A stretch of 17,262 bases of DNA from Stephanodiscus triporus. Taxonomy: Eukaryota > Bacillariophyta > Thalassiosirophyceae > Thalassiosirales > Thalassiosiraceae. The notes below the pieces were generated by a model. The model was not told where the DNA came from and did not search any database. It worked only from the letters and a program-made list of their open reading frames with translations. The position numbers and the translations under genes were made by a program. How positions within the stretch are numbered: position 1 is the first letter of the stretch; each line of letters begins with the position of its first letter. Where the stretch lies: NCBI GenBank assembly GCA_036939755.1, contig JALLAZ010000305.1, forward strand, positions 1 through 17,262, given 5' to 3'. Shown here piece by piece: positions 8,110 through 16,611 of this stretch.

Positions 8110-8592
8110 TGTCTTATGGTTCTTTGTTTTATTTTCGTCGTCGTGTACTGGAGGATTCATTTCTTTGGGCAGTACGAATTAGAGTAATTAAGAGAGGTTG
8201 TTGTCGTTAAGTGATCATTTTGTCTTCATCTGACTAAACCACACCGTCGGCGAAAAAAGCTGGGTGATTTTGAGTATTTGACCAATAAGTGGAGGAACTC
8301 TCTCTTTATTTATTCGATATCTAAACGGTATTATATAGACTTCTTTTTAAAGGCAGCGCAGCACTAGTTAGCATCGTTCAGAAATGCTTGTTGGTAGGGG
8401 TCGAGTATGTATGAATGGGCAGCAGCACGTGGAGTTGTTGTGTGACGGTGGTGAGAGATTACGACCAAATACTGTGGCTAATTCGTCGATTGGATATTGC
8501 ATGTAATAAAATATAGAAGAAGAAGCGATGGCGATTAACATGAGTTATGGTAGTTATCCTTCAAGCTGCCCCCCCCCTCCCCCCCTCCCCCT
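8110..8592. other. Convergent intergenic region, 3' ends of GIY-YIG and CCDC40 genes
   Basis: These 483 bp are AT-rich and contain no gene that I can see. On the minus strand an AATAAATAAA stretch (8305-8314) could serve as poly(A) signal for CCDC40, about 280 nt after its stop. On the plus strand AATAAA occurs at 8505-8510, rather far from the GIY-YIG stop. A long C-run (8569-8591) lies directly next to the CCDC40 stop codon. Confidence 0.5.
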
Positions 8593-8593
8593 C
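8569..8593 (-). repeat. G-rich tract at the CCDC40 stop codon, possible G-quadruplex
   Basis: Read on the minus strand, the stop TAG runs straight into G5-A-G7-A-G9. There are enough G triplets for an intramolecular G-quadruplex in the mRNA 3' leader of the UTR. Runs like this are also prone to slippage in sequencing, so exact lengths are uncertain. Confidence 0.6.
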
Positions 8594-11385
8594 TAATTTG
8601 GTATCGCATGTAAAATTTCGGACATTTTGTCAAAGATTTCCTGATATTCATCAAATTTCATCGATAAGCCTGTTATAATGTTTGATAACATTTCCATCCT
8701 GGCTTTAGCTGCCAGCATTTGTTTCTCCACTTCGAATTCGGCCCTAGCAGACACATTGACTGGTGGCACATCACCTTTGTCGAGACTTTCATATCGCTGG
8801 ATAACCTCTTTGTAAAGGCCACACATTGAAATAATCCGAGTCTTGGCGAACTCCAACTCTGCCAATTCCTTCTCAAGAGATTTTCTCATGTGTGCGGATG
8901 AATGCAATTGGTCCCGAGTGGCTTTCAAGACCATCTTAATAGCTGACAAGTCGTCACGAGCAACGGCAACACTTTGCGTAGCATCTTGAATGCAGCTCTC
9001 CAATCTCTCCAACTTGGAGGTAGCGTGCTGAATTTTCTTAACCTGTTCGCCCTTGGTGATATTTTGCTGTTTAGAGTTGTTTCCGTGATGTTTGGTATTC
9101 TTGTACTTAATAGCAATATCTTCCCTTCTGTGTATGGCTAGCTCCATATCACGCAGAAGCTGCTCCTGAGTTATTGTCAAGGACTCCAAGATACGTTTCA
9201 TTTTTTTTATTTCTCTTTCCATCCCCTTTGTATCGATTGCATCTTTGCTAGTATGGAGTTCTTCGTGCGTTTCCTTCTCTACTTGGATTTTCTTTTCCCA
9301 CACTTTTATCTGCTCCTCGTTGTCCTTGATTTCAGCAAGTATCTTCGCTCTATTCGACTGTACCTCGGCCATTTGCCCGTCCAGTTTGATAGAACGCTGA
9401 TCGAGCTCTGATAACTCTCGCTCGAATTCCATGGCATTCACCGCAATTTTATTTTCCCACTCCGCTCGTCGGCGCCTATTCTGTTCAATCAAATCATTAA
9501 GACGTGTCATGTCCGTATGCAAACCTCGAGATTTATACTCGATGGACTTGAATTCTGATTCGTTCGTGTGATTCTCTTGATTCAAGCGCAATAGCTTTTG
9601 CCTCAGTACGCCCAGTCTAGCAGTAGACTCACTATCCTTCTCCTGAAGTGTGTTTGTTTTTCGAGTAGTATTGATTAACTCAGTCTGACGCGTGAGCCAC
9701 TCCCTCTGCAGACTTCTGATTTCGGACGACTCCCGATCTACTTGTTTCGATAGATTCTTGATAGTGGCTTCGAGAGGTCCCAGCGGCTCCTCATCCTCGC
9801 AATCTTCCACCATTTTGTTGTATTCACGGTTGAGCTTCGCGACGCGAATAGTCTTCTTCTCTATTTCATCTATGCAGCGCCGAAGTTCCGTCTCTTTCTC
9901 GTTGATTGTTGCCTCTGCGCCCTTCAGGACTGCGAGTTCTTCGTTCAATTTTTCCTCCAATTGAAGGTTGTGAGCCTGAGTATTTAATCTATCTATATCG
10001 AGGCGCGCTATTTCGTTGAGAATATTTGCACTTTCGATCTCCTTGTCGTGGATCTTTGCAAGTATGTACTTCTCTTGCTTCGCGAGGCTTTGTGCTACCT
10101 CGGACATGTTCATCTGCTCGTGCCTTGCTGTGGATATTTCATTTTCAACTGCCTGGCGTTCTCGAATGAGAAGCTCGCATTTGTGATTCATCGCGGATAT
10201 TTCGCCCTCAATCTTCGATATTGCAGATACGAGCGCCATCTCCTCTTGGTTTGCATTCTTCAGCGCTTCCTGAAGAATCGTAAATGTTTCGGACAGAGCT
10301 ACTAGGTTCGACTGAGTCTTCGTGGCGTTATTTTCTGCGAAGACGATTTCATTATCCAAACGGTCTCTTGACACCTCGATAGCCTCGATGCTCTCTCGCA
10401 ATGATGCAATGTCTCGCTCCAGCCTGGCATTCTCGTCCTCGGCGTCCTTAATCGAGTCCTGCACCTTCCTCAGCGCCGTCGTGGCCGCGTAAAGCGCTTG
10501 ATCCCGCCTGCCGAGCGCAACAACTGACGCGTTCCACTGCTGAACGAGCTGCCTCTGCTCGCCTGCGAGCGCGTCCAGGGCACCGCGAGTCTCGCGAATC
10601 ATCTTGTCCGCGTCAGCACTCTGTTCCTTCTGCGCACGCATCTGTGCCTTGGCGAGCGCGATCTCGTCCTCGAGTTTCGTGACCTGCCTATTGAGGCCGT
10701 CTATGTAGGCGTCCTGATCCAGCTTACCCTTGGCACGGGCCTTCAGATCCTCTCCCGTTTTGTTGGCGACCGTTCGGGTCACCGCCACCTCACTCTTCAT
10801 AGCGTCGTTGTAATTCCTCGCCTGGCGAATTTTCTCTAGGAGGCTGTCGAGCTCCTCCCGGCGTCGGGAGGCCTCGTCGCGCAGATCCTCGACCGACTTC
10901 GCCTTCTTCGCATATCCCTGCCTCGCCTCAAGCGACTTCTCCTGGCCCTCGACGCGCTCCTTCGACACCGATCCGTACAGTTCCTCTACGGACTTCAAGC
11001 TCGACTGCAGACGCGACAGCTGTTGCTGCACCCCGTAGAGTTCGATGCCCGCATCCTCCCGTAGTTTCTTGGTCTCCTTCAACGCCCGCTCCTTCTCGAT
11101 CAATTCGAGTTTCACCCTATCGCGCGTCTGGAGCAGCTGTTGATGCAAAGTCAAGCGAATCCTCTCCAGCATTGGATTCGCCTGAATTAAGTCGGAGACG
11201 CCCTCCTCCTCATACTCTTTGGAATATGAGCGCATTTCCGCTTTTGACGACGGCGAGGAATATTCTCCTCCTCCTTCGTCTTGAGACGAACGACTGACGA
11301 CGACACTCGCACCTGCTGGTATCTCGTCATTGTCTCCGTTGTCGTCATTATCGGCCCGATAATCGTTGTCTTCGCTAGAATTCAT
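8593..11385 (-). CDS. CCDC40: CCDC40/FAP172, flagellar axoneme 96-nm ruler protein
   Basis: The 930-residue, single-exon product is almost entirely coiled coil after an acidic 60-residue head. It aligns along its length with animal CCDC40 as I know it. Blocks include NPMLERIRLTLHQQL (70-84), IELYGVQQQLSRLQ (114-127), DAYIDGLNRQVTKLEDEIA (225-243), VQQWNASVVALGRRDQA (281-297), EEPLGPLEATIKNLSKQVD (532-550), VWEKKIQVEKE (695-705) and DMELAIHRRE (746-755). In algae and animals CCDC40 pairs with CCDC39 to form the ruler that sets the 96-nm axonemal repeat and positions inner dynein arms and the nexin-dynein regulatory complex. Its presence implies a flagellate life stage; in centric diatoms that is the sperm. 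The 5' third is GC-richer than the rest. Full length suggests an intact gene. CCDC39 is the main alternative coiled-coil partner, but the specific blocks fit CCDC40. Confidence 0.92.
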   Translation of the reverse strand: MNSSEDNDYRADNDDNGDNDEIPAGASVVVSRSSQDEGGGEYSSPSSKAEMRSYSKEYEEEGVSDLIQANPMLERIRLTLHQQLLQTRDRVKLELIEKERALKETKKLREDAGIELYGVQQQLSRLQSSLKSVEELYGSVSKERVEGQEKSLEARQGYAKKAKSVEDLRDEASRRREELDSLLEKIRQARNYNDAMKSEVAVTRTVANKTGEDLKARAKGKLDQDAYIDGLNRQVTKLEDEIALAKAQMRAQKEQSADADKMIRETRGALDALAGEQRQLVQQWNASVVALGRRDQALYAATTALRKVQDSIKDAEDENARLERDIASLRESIEAIEVSRDRLDNEIVFAENNATKTQSNLVALSETFTILQEALKNANQEEMALVSAISKIEGEISAMNHKCELLIRERQAVENEISTARHEQMNMSEVAQSLAKQEKYILAKIHDKEIESANILNEIARLDIDRLNTQAHNLQLEEKLNEELAVLKGAEATINEKETELRRCIDEIEKKTIRVAKLNREYNKMVEDCEDEEPLGPLEATIKNLSKQVDRESSEIRSLQREWLTRQTELINTTRKTNTLQEKDSESTARLGVLRQKLLRLNQENHTNESEFKSIEYKSRGLHTDMTRLNDLIEQNRRRRAEWENKIAVNAMEFERELSELDQRSIKLDGQMAEVQSNRAKILAEIKDNEEQIKVWEKKIQVEKETHEELHTSKDAIDTKGMEREIKKMKRILESLTITQEQLLRDMELAIHRREDIAIKYKNTKHHGNNSKQQNITKGEQVKKIQHATSKLERLESCIQDATQSVAVARDDLSAIKMVLKATRDQLHSSAHMRKSLEKELAELEFAKTRIISMCGLYKEVIQRYESLDKGDVPPVNVSARAEFEVEKQMLAAKARMEMLSNIITGLSMKFDEYQEIFDKMSEILHAIPN

Positions 11386-11407
11386 GTAAGTATTTATCCT
11401 ACTAATA

Positions 11408-11627
11408 TTATTTCCTTTCTCCTCGGTCCAATAGAAAGCGGAAACATCCGATTAAAACCTGCACAGAAATACTGGCAAATTTCTCAAAGGCCTAAAAAAA
11501 TACTTACACGCGGCGCAGTCCAGGAAAACACGGCGCCCATATGGAGGATCGCGCTCATGTGCGCCGCAGTCGTGATCTCCTCCGCCGCGACTGCGTAGTA
11601 AGTAAAAAGCAGGGCGATCGCGTCCAT
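11408..11627 (-). CDS. Candidate two-exon small protein (56 aa) or uORF of CCDC40
   Basis: A GC-rich island in AT-rich DNA encodes, from ATG 11627, a hydrophobic peptide (MDAIALLFTYYAVAAEEI, later MSAILHMGAVFSWTAPR), with G or C in most third codon positions. The frame meets a consensus donor, CGT before GTAAGT (intron from 11507). A good acceptor, TTTCTGTGCAG, ends at 11459. Removing those 49 nt continues the frame with VLIGCFRFLLDRGERK and a TAA at 11408-11410. Unspliced, the frame ends after 47 residues at 11484. The stop lies only 22 nt before the CCDC40 ATG on the same strand, so this is either a separate tiny membrane-protein gene very close to CCDC40, or an upstream ORF in its leader. 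I recognise no family. A 49-nt intron is short, which lowers confidence. Confidence 0.4.
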
Positions 11628-12285
11628 CGCGACGACGATGTCGTGGTGCGCATACGACGACGTTCTTTCCCTGAGATGAACGCGACGAATCGCGATCAAC
11701 CGCGGCTATTCGGAGCATCACATGATGGAGACGCTGGTGCATTTCATTACCAGGCAAAGCGCTATTTGGATGGCAATCCGTGGATGTTGTATTCTACTCC
11801 TACTCTAGTATCTATCGTACTTAGATAGAAAATGCGGGAACGGAACTCACATCACCTCAGTGTCCCGAATAAAAGGTATTGTACTTAATTCCTATGTATC
11901 TGCGATACGAACCCCTCTCTAGATATGAGTGTACTTACTACCATACCATACGATATTTATTTTAACACCACCAACAAAATAAGAAAAGCTCTCCGAGATT
12001 CTCCACAATGCCTCTGCCGAATCTTTTACACGTGGATGTGGGGGAGAGCTGGTGCACTGCATTTTAGGACTGTTTTAATAAAAAACAATTTATTTCATCA
12101 GTTTCATTGACACCTGTGATTTCACAGTACTATTGGGGCACATTAGACATTTAGGTAGATCCATTAATAATAATGAAAATAAATAACGATTTACTCACCC
12201 CTTAAGCCACGACAGCAACCTTCGTCGTAGTGTCCATGATTTGTCATTTTTCATATTTAATTATTGTGTCGTCAAAGCCACCGCC
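11628..12285. other. Intergenic region upstream of SQD1
   Basis: From about 11720 to 12285 the sequence is AT-rich with short broken frames only. It should contain the SQD1 promoter and the upstream region of the small minus-strand ORF. I see no repeat, RNA gene or clear motif. The SQD1 ATG sits in a favourable context (CCACCGCC before ATG). Confidence 0.5.
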
Positions 12286-14420
12286 ATGAAATTCGTCCTC
12301 CTCCTCGCCGCATTCGCCGCCGACCCGACGTCAGCGTTCACGGCGGGCCTACTCAAGGGGCCCTCCATCTCCCCCTCGTCGTCCCGAAAATCATTCAAAC
12401 TCAATGCCGCGGCCGACGGAGTCGCGAACGGCACTGATAAGAAGAAGATCATCGTATTGGGCGGGGACGGATTCTGCGGCTGGCCGACGAGTCTGTACCT
12501 CAGCGATCAGGGACACGACGTCGTCATCGTCGACAATCTCAGCAGGAGGAACATCGACACCGAATTGGGATGCGATTCGCTGACACCGATCCAGCCGCCG
12601 GGTGTGAGTTTTTTGGCGGGGTTCTCCCCCCCCCCCTCCCTCTTTGTTTTTTTTTCTTCTTTCTCTTCTCCCGCCGGACGGTCTCCGACGAGCGGCGGCA
12701 TTATTTTTCCATGCACAAAAAGATTTAGGCGTGTGTGTGTTCCTTTTTTCATCTTCTTCGTCGAGCATTTCTGCATTCGGTTGGATGGTTTCCCCTTTGT
12801 TTCATCGAGATATCTGCCCGTTAGGATGGCGATGTTGGTATGTGCTATGGTGTGGCATCGCGGTGACTCTGTGGACGAAAAAATAAGGGCGGTTCTTCGA
12901 ATTTGCGCGACTGGCACGTCGGCGTGGGTTTGCTATGCTATTTTTTCGGGAAGAATACCGCTTGGGATGGCAAACATAGCATGTGTGTATCATTCATGCC
13001 TTGCCGGATGACGTGGGGATATTATTCCATCCAATGGACATGATGCATCGCGTTAAGATATTCTCAGCCGGGCATCATCCGGGCTCAGTCATCATGTTTC
13101 ACGGGGGAAATGACTGTTTGTTGCATAAGATAATGAAGTGGAAGCGTGCCAAGTTTATGATTAACGCATTTATGGAATTACCGTCTGATATGCCTCGTGT
13201 ATAACACGCAAGTATGGACTGAAGATGATTCTGCGGCTTGAATGAAACTTGAGAGATACTATTTGTGCTGTAACGGCAGACTCCTGACTTATTTTCTTGA
13301 CTCGGATACGTTGTATGAATTAATTCGTTCGGTATTACGAGCTGACGTTATTTGTTTTTCCTTCTTCTGTGAATAGGTTCGAGTCAGTGCATGGAAGGAG
13401 GTGTCGGGGAAAGATATGAAATTCGTCAACCTCGATGTTGCCAAGGAATACGACCTTCTCGTGCAGCTTATTAAGGACGAGAAGCCTGACTCCATTGTCC
13501 ACTTCGCCGAGCAGCGCGCGGCTCCCTACTCCATGAAGAATTCCAAAACCAAGCGTTACACCGTCGACAACAACGTCTCGGGATCGAATAACCTGTGCTG
13601 CGCCGTCATTGACTCCGAAATCGATGCTCACATCGTCCATCTCGGCACCATGGGAGTGTACGGCTATGGAACCTCGGGAGGGGAGATCCCCGAGGGATAC
13701 ATCGACATCATCCTACCAGGAGGACGGGAGGCGAATATCCTCCACCCTGCCTACCCCGGATCGGTGTACCACGCGACTAAGTGCCTTGACGCCCTCCTGT
13801 GGCAATTTTACCAAAAGAATGACCAGCTTCGCATAACCGACCTTCATCAGGGGATCGTGTGGGGTACCAACACACCTCAGACCATCAAAGACGAGCGCCT
13901 CGTCAACCGCTTCGACTACGACGGAGATTACGGTACCGTGCTTAACCGCTTCCTCATGCAGGGCGCGATGGGTGTGCCCCTCACTGTCTATGGCACCGGC
14001 GGACAAACTCGCGGATTCATCCACATAACCGACACCGCCCGGTGCATCGAAATCGCGATCAATAACCCCCCTAAGACTGGGGAGCGCGTCGAGATCTTTA
14101 ACCAGATCGCCGAGACCCGGCGCGTGCGGGACGTCGCTAAGCTCGTAGCCGACCAGACGGGCGTGGAGGTCAACCTCTTACCAAACCCTCGGCAGGAGGC
14201 CGCCGAGAACGAGCTCGAGGTATCCAACCGCAAGTTCTGCAATCTTGGCCTAGATCCCATCACGCTCGACGCTGCGCTTTTCGACGAGGTCACGGAGGTT
14301 GTGAACAAGTACAAGTACAGGTGCGACCCCACCAAGATCTTGCCTGCGAGCTTCTGGAATAAAAAGAGGGCCGAGGAATGCGCAAGCTTGGACCCTAGCA
14401 GCGTTAAGATTAAGGTGTGA
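12286..14420 (+). CDS. SQD1: UDP-sulfoquinovose synthase, plastid-targeted (two exons)
   Basis: The enzyme makes UDP-sulfoquinovose from UDP-glucose and sulfite, giving the headgroup of the thylakoid sulfolipid SQDG. Exon 1 (12286-12603) encodes 106 residues and exon 2 (13377-14420) 347, total 453. The N-terminus is a signal peptide ending in TSAF-TAG (15-21), the diatom plastid motif with Phe at +1. The Rossmann nucleotide-binding motif is GGDGFCG (59-65), followed by the SQD1-typical NLSRRNIDTELGCDSLTPI. Active-site residues are Thr197 (LGTMGVYG) and the Tyr237-x3-Lys241 pair (YHATK) of short-chain dehydrogenases. Further family blocks are HFAEQRAAPYSM, LHQGIVWG, GTVLNRF, GGQTRGFIHI and VPNPR-like LLPNPRQEAAE. 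Length matches plant SQD1 plus presequence. Splicing joins PPG to VRVSAWK in phase 0. Nothing appears damaged. Neighbouring genes are unrelated in pathway. Confidence 0.95.
12604..13376 (+). other. GT-AG intron in SQD1 (773 bp)
   Basis: The donor is GGT before GTGAGT and the acceptor is GAATAG before GTTCGAG, preceded by a T-rich tract. Removing it restores the conserved SQD1 frame. The intron is much longer than the 108-bp sigma intron, with T-rich and C-rich stretches near its 5' end. Open frames inside it are short and show no family resemblance. Confidence 0.9.
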
Positions 14421-14676
14421 TGTCATTGAGTTGTTCATGTCTCATGTTCCTTCGGTTGGGATACAATATGAAGATTGAGCTCGCAGCACTGATCAGGAAT
14501 ATGAAGATGCATTGTAAAAATCAATCGAGGAAGGTATTACGATATTGTTATGTCAGAAATTCTTATAAATTATATCAAACCTCATCAAGAATACCACTGC
14601 TGCACAACAATTATTAAATACATTTAATGCATATCAAGTCTCTCCTCTCATTAAACCACACAGACACCATACCACT

Positions 14677-14946
14677 ATGGATACGCAACCCTGGAACAAA
14701 ATTTACCATCAGGGGTATCGGCGCATTTACCTGAACGGAAAGAAGAACCAAAGAAGGAAAATTGAAATGTTGAAAATCGAATGTTGTCAATGTAGTATGA
14801 AAATGCGAAGTGATCAAATTGCATACGTCGTGCGCAGCAGTCATCATTTGAAGTGCACTGGTTGTCAGAAGGAGAAGGAATGCAGCATACATCAATGTCT
14901 GAACCCTGATGAAGAGACGATCAGAGATGGAGAATTAATACATTGA
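14677..14946 (+). CDS. Small candidate zinc-ribbon-like protein, 89 aa
   Basis: An ATG at 14677 opens an 89-codon frame that is basic at its start (GYRRIYLNGKKNQRRKIE) and holds two Cys pairs, Cys36-x2-Cys39 and Cys60-x2-Cys63, plus Cys69 and Cys74. That spacing could bind one zinc ion. The frame lies 256 bp after the SQD1 stop in AT-rich sequence, and codon use differs from the GC-rich genes nearby. I do not recognise a family, and an overlapping minus-strand frame of similar length exists, so this may be a chance ORF or a transposon relic. Confidence 0.3.
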   Translation: MDTQPWNKIYHQGYRRIYLNGKKNQRRKIEMLKIECCQCSMKMRSDQIAYVVRSSHHLKCTGCQKEKECSIHQCLNPDEETIRDGELIH

Positions 14947-15046
14947 TGGAATGTGTTTATGAAATGCAGAACCACGAATTGCAATCATGCACGTACCAGC
15001 ATCACAGCAGTCTGAAGTAGGATTACATTCTTCGAGAAGACCACAG

Positions 15047-15415
15047 CTAAAGCCCTCGTCCGTCCGAAAGAGCGTTCGGAAAGTCCATCAGCACCTCAGC
15101 CGGAACCATTGCTGACTTTGATTCCTTTTGGGGGGACTTGGCATCCATATGTGACTTGGATACCTTGGAGGACGTCTTCAATACCTTGGAAGAGGTCTTT
15201 GAATTGGTCTTCATTGTTTCCACCTCCTCCATTTCCTCATACTCAAGATAATTCAATGATCCGCCAAGGCTTAGATCAGTCAGCTCATTGCTAACTATCA
15301 TGATTGACAGAGAGGACGCAACAGAAGCATCTTGCTTGAGATGACGATGCTGACATTCGTCATTATGAATCATACAGTGCTGGAGCAATCCCCTGGTGGG
15401 GGTCTTCTTTGCCAT
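15047..15415 (-). CDS. Hypothetical Lys/Ser-rich ORF, 122 aa
   Basis: This frame has a low-complexity C-terminal half with repeated Lys-Thr-Ser-Ser-Lys-Val units (TSSKVLKTSSKVSKS), reflecting a 21-bp tandem duplication at 15160-15201. The first half shows no domain. An overlapping frame upstream on the same strand (15363-15584) has a hydrophobic stretch (INAIALSIVAFVIQQGYG), so a frameshift or splice could link the two. No function can be assigned, and it may be noncoding. Confidence 0.25.
   Translation of the reverse strand: MAKKTPTRGLLQHCMIHNDECQHRHLKQDASVASSLSIMIVSNELTDLSLGGSLNYLEYEEMEEVETMKTNSKTSSKVLKTSSKVSKSHMDAKSPQKESKSAMVPAEVLMDFPNALSDGRGL
15160..15201. repeat. 21-bp tandem duplication
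   Basis: Two adjacent copies start ATACCTTGGA and differ at a few bases (ATACCTTGGAGGACGTCTTC against ATACCTTGGAAGAGGTCTTT). The period is a multiple of three and keeps the minus-strand frame open. Confidence 0.7.
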
Positions 15416-16149
15416 ACCCCTGCTGGATCACAAAGGCAACAATACTCAATGCAATAGCATTAATGGGCATGCTAAATTTGATCATTTTCATTACAGTGAA
15501 AAGATGGAGCAAAGGAAGGCAGGTGTAAGACAGTTGTGAAGGGTGGCAGTGTTGAGTGTGTGGTGGAGGAGATCTGGGACCCACTTACTATTGCAACCAT
15601 CAAGAACCAGCAAGACAATTGTTCAGACCTTGCTCATCACCTCTTTGCCCATGTGAAAAGTCTTCAATTTGACATTAAAGCAGAGGCTGCTGAGTGGTGT
15701 CACATCAATATATCAATCGACATACTCTGGCACTCGTCGACCCTGAGCCTCATCAAAACGGTGGGGCAAAACGTCTGTTGATGATGCAGTTCCTCCCACA
15801 GATGACAGAAGATTTTGAACCTGCAAAGCCAAATGTGCGGAGTATGTAGTTATAAGGCAAGGTTCCTATGGTTCCAAGATCTGAGTAGGAAGGGGGGCTC
15901 TGATGAGGGTGAGAAAAGCCCAAAAAAGAGAATGTGAGGGGTTGAGCACAGAGGGTGGTATATTTTTGAAGATGTCTTTGCCATTTGTAGTACTGGCGGG
16001 AAAGCTATGGGTTTCTTGGTAAATTTCTAATACGGCCGCCTCCTGGGAGAAAACCTTAGCAGAACTTGCACCCAAAAAGACCAAACCTCTCGGTGTGGTG
16101 CATGCGTGGGTGGGACAAAAACTCTTAAAACATAACCCTAACCCTAGCC
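15416..16149. other. Gene-poor region with short broken frames
   Basis: Frames of 70-80 codons occur on both strands (15536-15781 plus; 15363-15584 and 15866-16084 minus), but none shows a domain, and each is interrupted where neighbouring frames resume. The pattern fits an old mobile element or decayed gene, which I cannot identify. I see no RNA gene. Confidence 0.4.
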
Positions 16150-16155
16150 CTAACC
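16133..16155. repeat. Interstitial telomere-like repeat (CCCTAA)n
   Basis: About four units, TAACCC TAACCC TAGCCC TAACC, with one variant unit. TTAGGG-type telomeres are known in diatoms. The tract is short and internal: normal sequence continues for more than 1 kb on each side, so it is not a chromosome end in this window. Confidence 0.75.
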
Positions 16156-16611
16156 ATCATCACCCCATGATGACCAGTCAACTATTTTTCCCTTCGAGAA
16201 GCATACTTCGTTAAGCTTCTTCTCCACAACCACCTCTTTTGGCGCACAGTCTTCAGTGTCAAAACACTTCTGTCCATGTGGACACTGTCCTGTCTCTCCA
16301 GGATGGTTGCAGTACGTACTGATATTCTTGCATTCGAATTCATCTTCGCTACTGCAAAACCCTTTGCCCCCATTGCAAAGTCCAACGTCGAAGAATTCTG
16401 CTCCGTAGGCACACTCGGCATGCCCTCCCAGTTCGGTACACTTGGGCATGATCGAACTACAGTCTAACGCGCTGGACTTGCCGCTGTAAAGCGCCATGCC
16501 ACATGCACCACCGTACCCATCTCCGTCACTGCACTTGCGGTCGCCCCCGCGCCCTGACAAACTTGTTTCTTTGGCGGCATGGGAGGGGGCTGAAACAATT
16601 ATCGCATTCAT
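16150..16611 (-). CDS. Cysteine-rich secreted-type protein, possibly partial (153 aa)
   Basis: The frame has 13 cysteines in about 110 residues, spaced in pairs, with Gly, Asp and Glu between them. The segment CNHPGETGQCPHGQKCFDT resembles the Cys-Pro-x-Gly-x-x-Cys-Phe repeats common in diatom extracellular proteins (family resemblance from memory). The start chosen, ATG 16611 in an A-rich context, gives only a short N-terminus (MNAIIVSAPSHAAKE) that is weak as a signal peptide. A TTGTTTCAG splice-acceptor-like sequence near 16590 suggests the real gene may have an upstream exon with the leader. The TAG stop at 16150-16152 falls inside the telomere-like repeat, so the natural C-terminus may have been lost. 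Substrate and role are unknown; a wall or matrix protein is a guess. Confidence 0.5.
   Translation of the reverse strand: MNAIIVSAPSHAAKETSLSGRGGDRKCSDGDGYGGACGMALYSGKSSALDCSSIMPKCTELGGHAECAYGAEFFDVGLCNGGKGFCSSEDEFECKNISTYCNHPGETGQCPHGQKCFDTEDCAPKEVVVEKKLNEVCFSKGKIVDWSSWGDDG

Noticed and set aside
7156..8160. 334-codon minus-strand open frame opposite the GIY-YIG gene
   Set aside because: Composition is dominated by Arg/Val/Asp from triplet repeats, and the plus strand carries the GIY-YIG and CCHC motifs.
11383..11400. GTAAGT splice donor on the plus strand at the CCDC40 start codon
   Set aside because: It arises from a chance inverted match (AAATACTTAC at 11498-11507) to the donor on the other strand; no plus-strand gene leads into it.
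12983..13204. Short plus-strand frame inside the SQD1 intron
   Set aside because: 73 codons without family features or favourable codon use; splice boundaries of SQD1 account for the region.
13371..13390. GGTTCGAGTC, a tRNA B-box look-alike
   Set aside because: It sits at the start of SQD1 exon 2 with no matching A-box or cloverleaf around it; the Arg-Val-Ser coding explains it.
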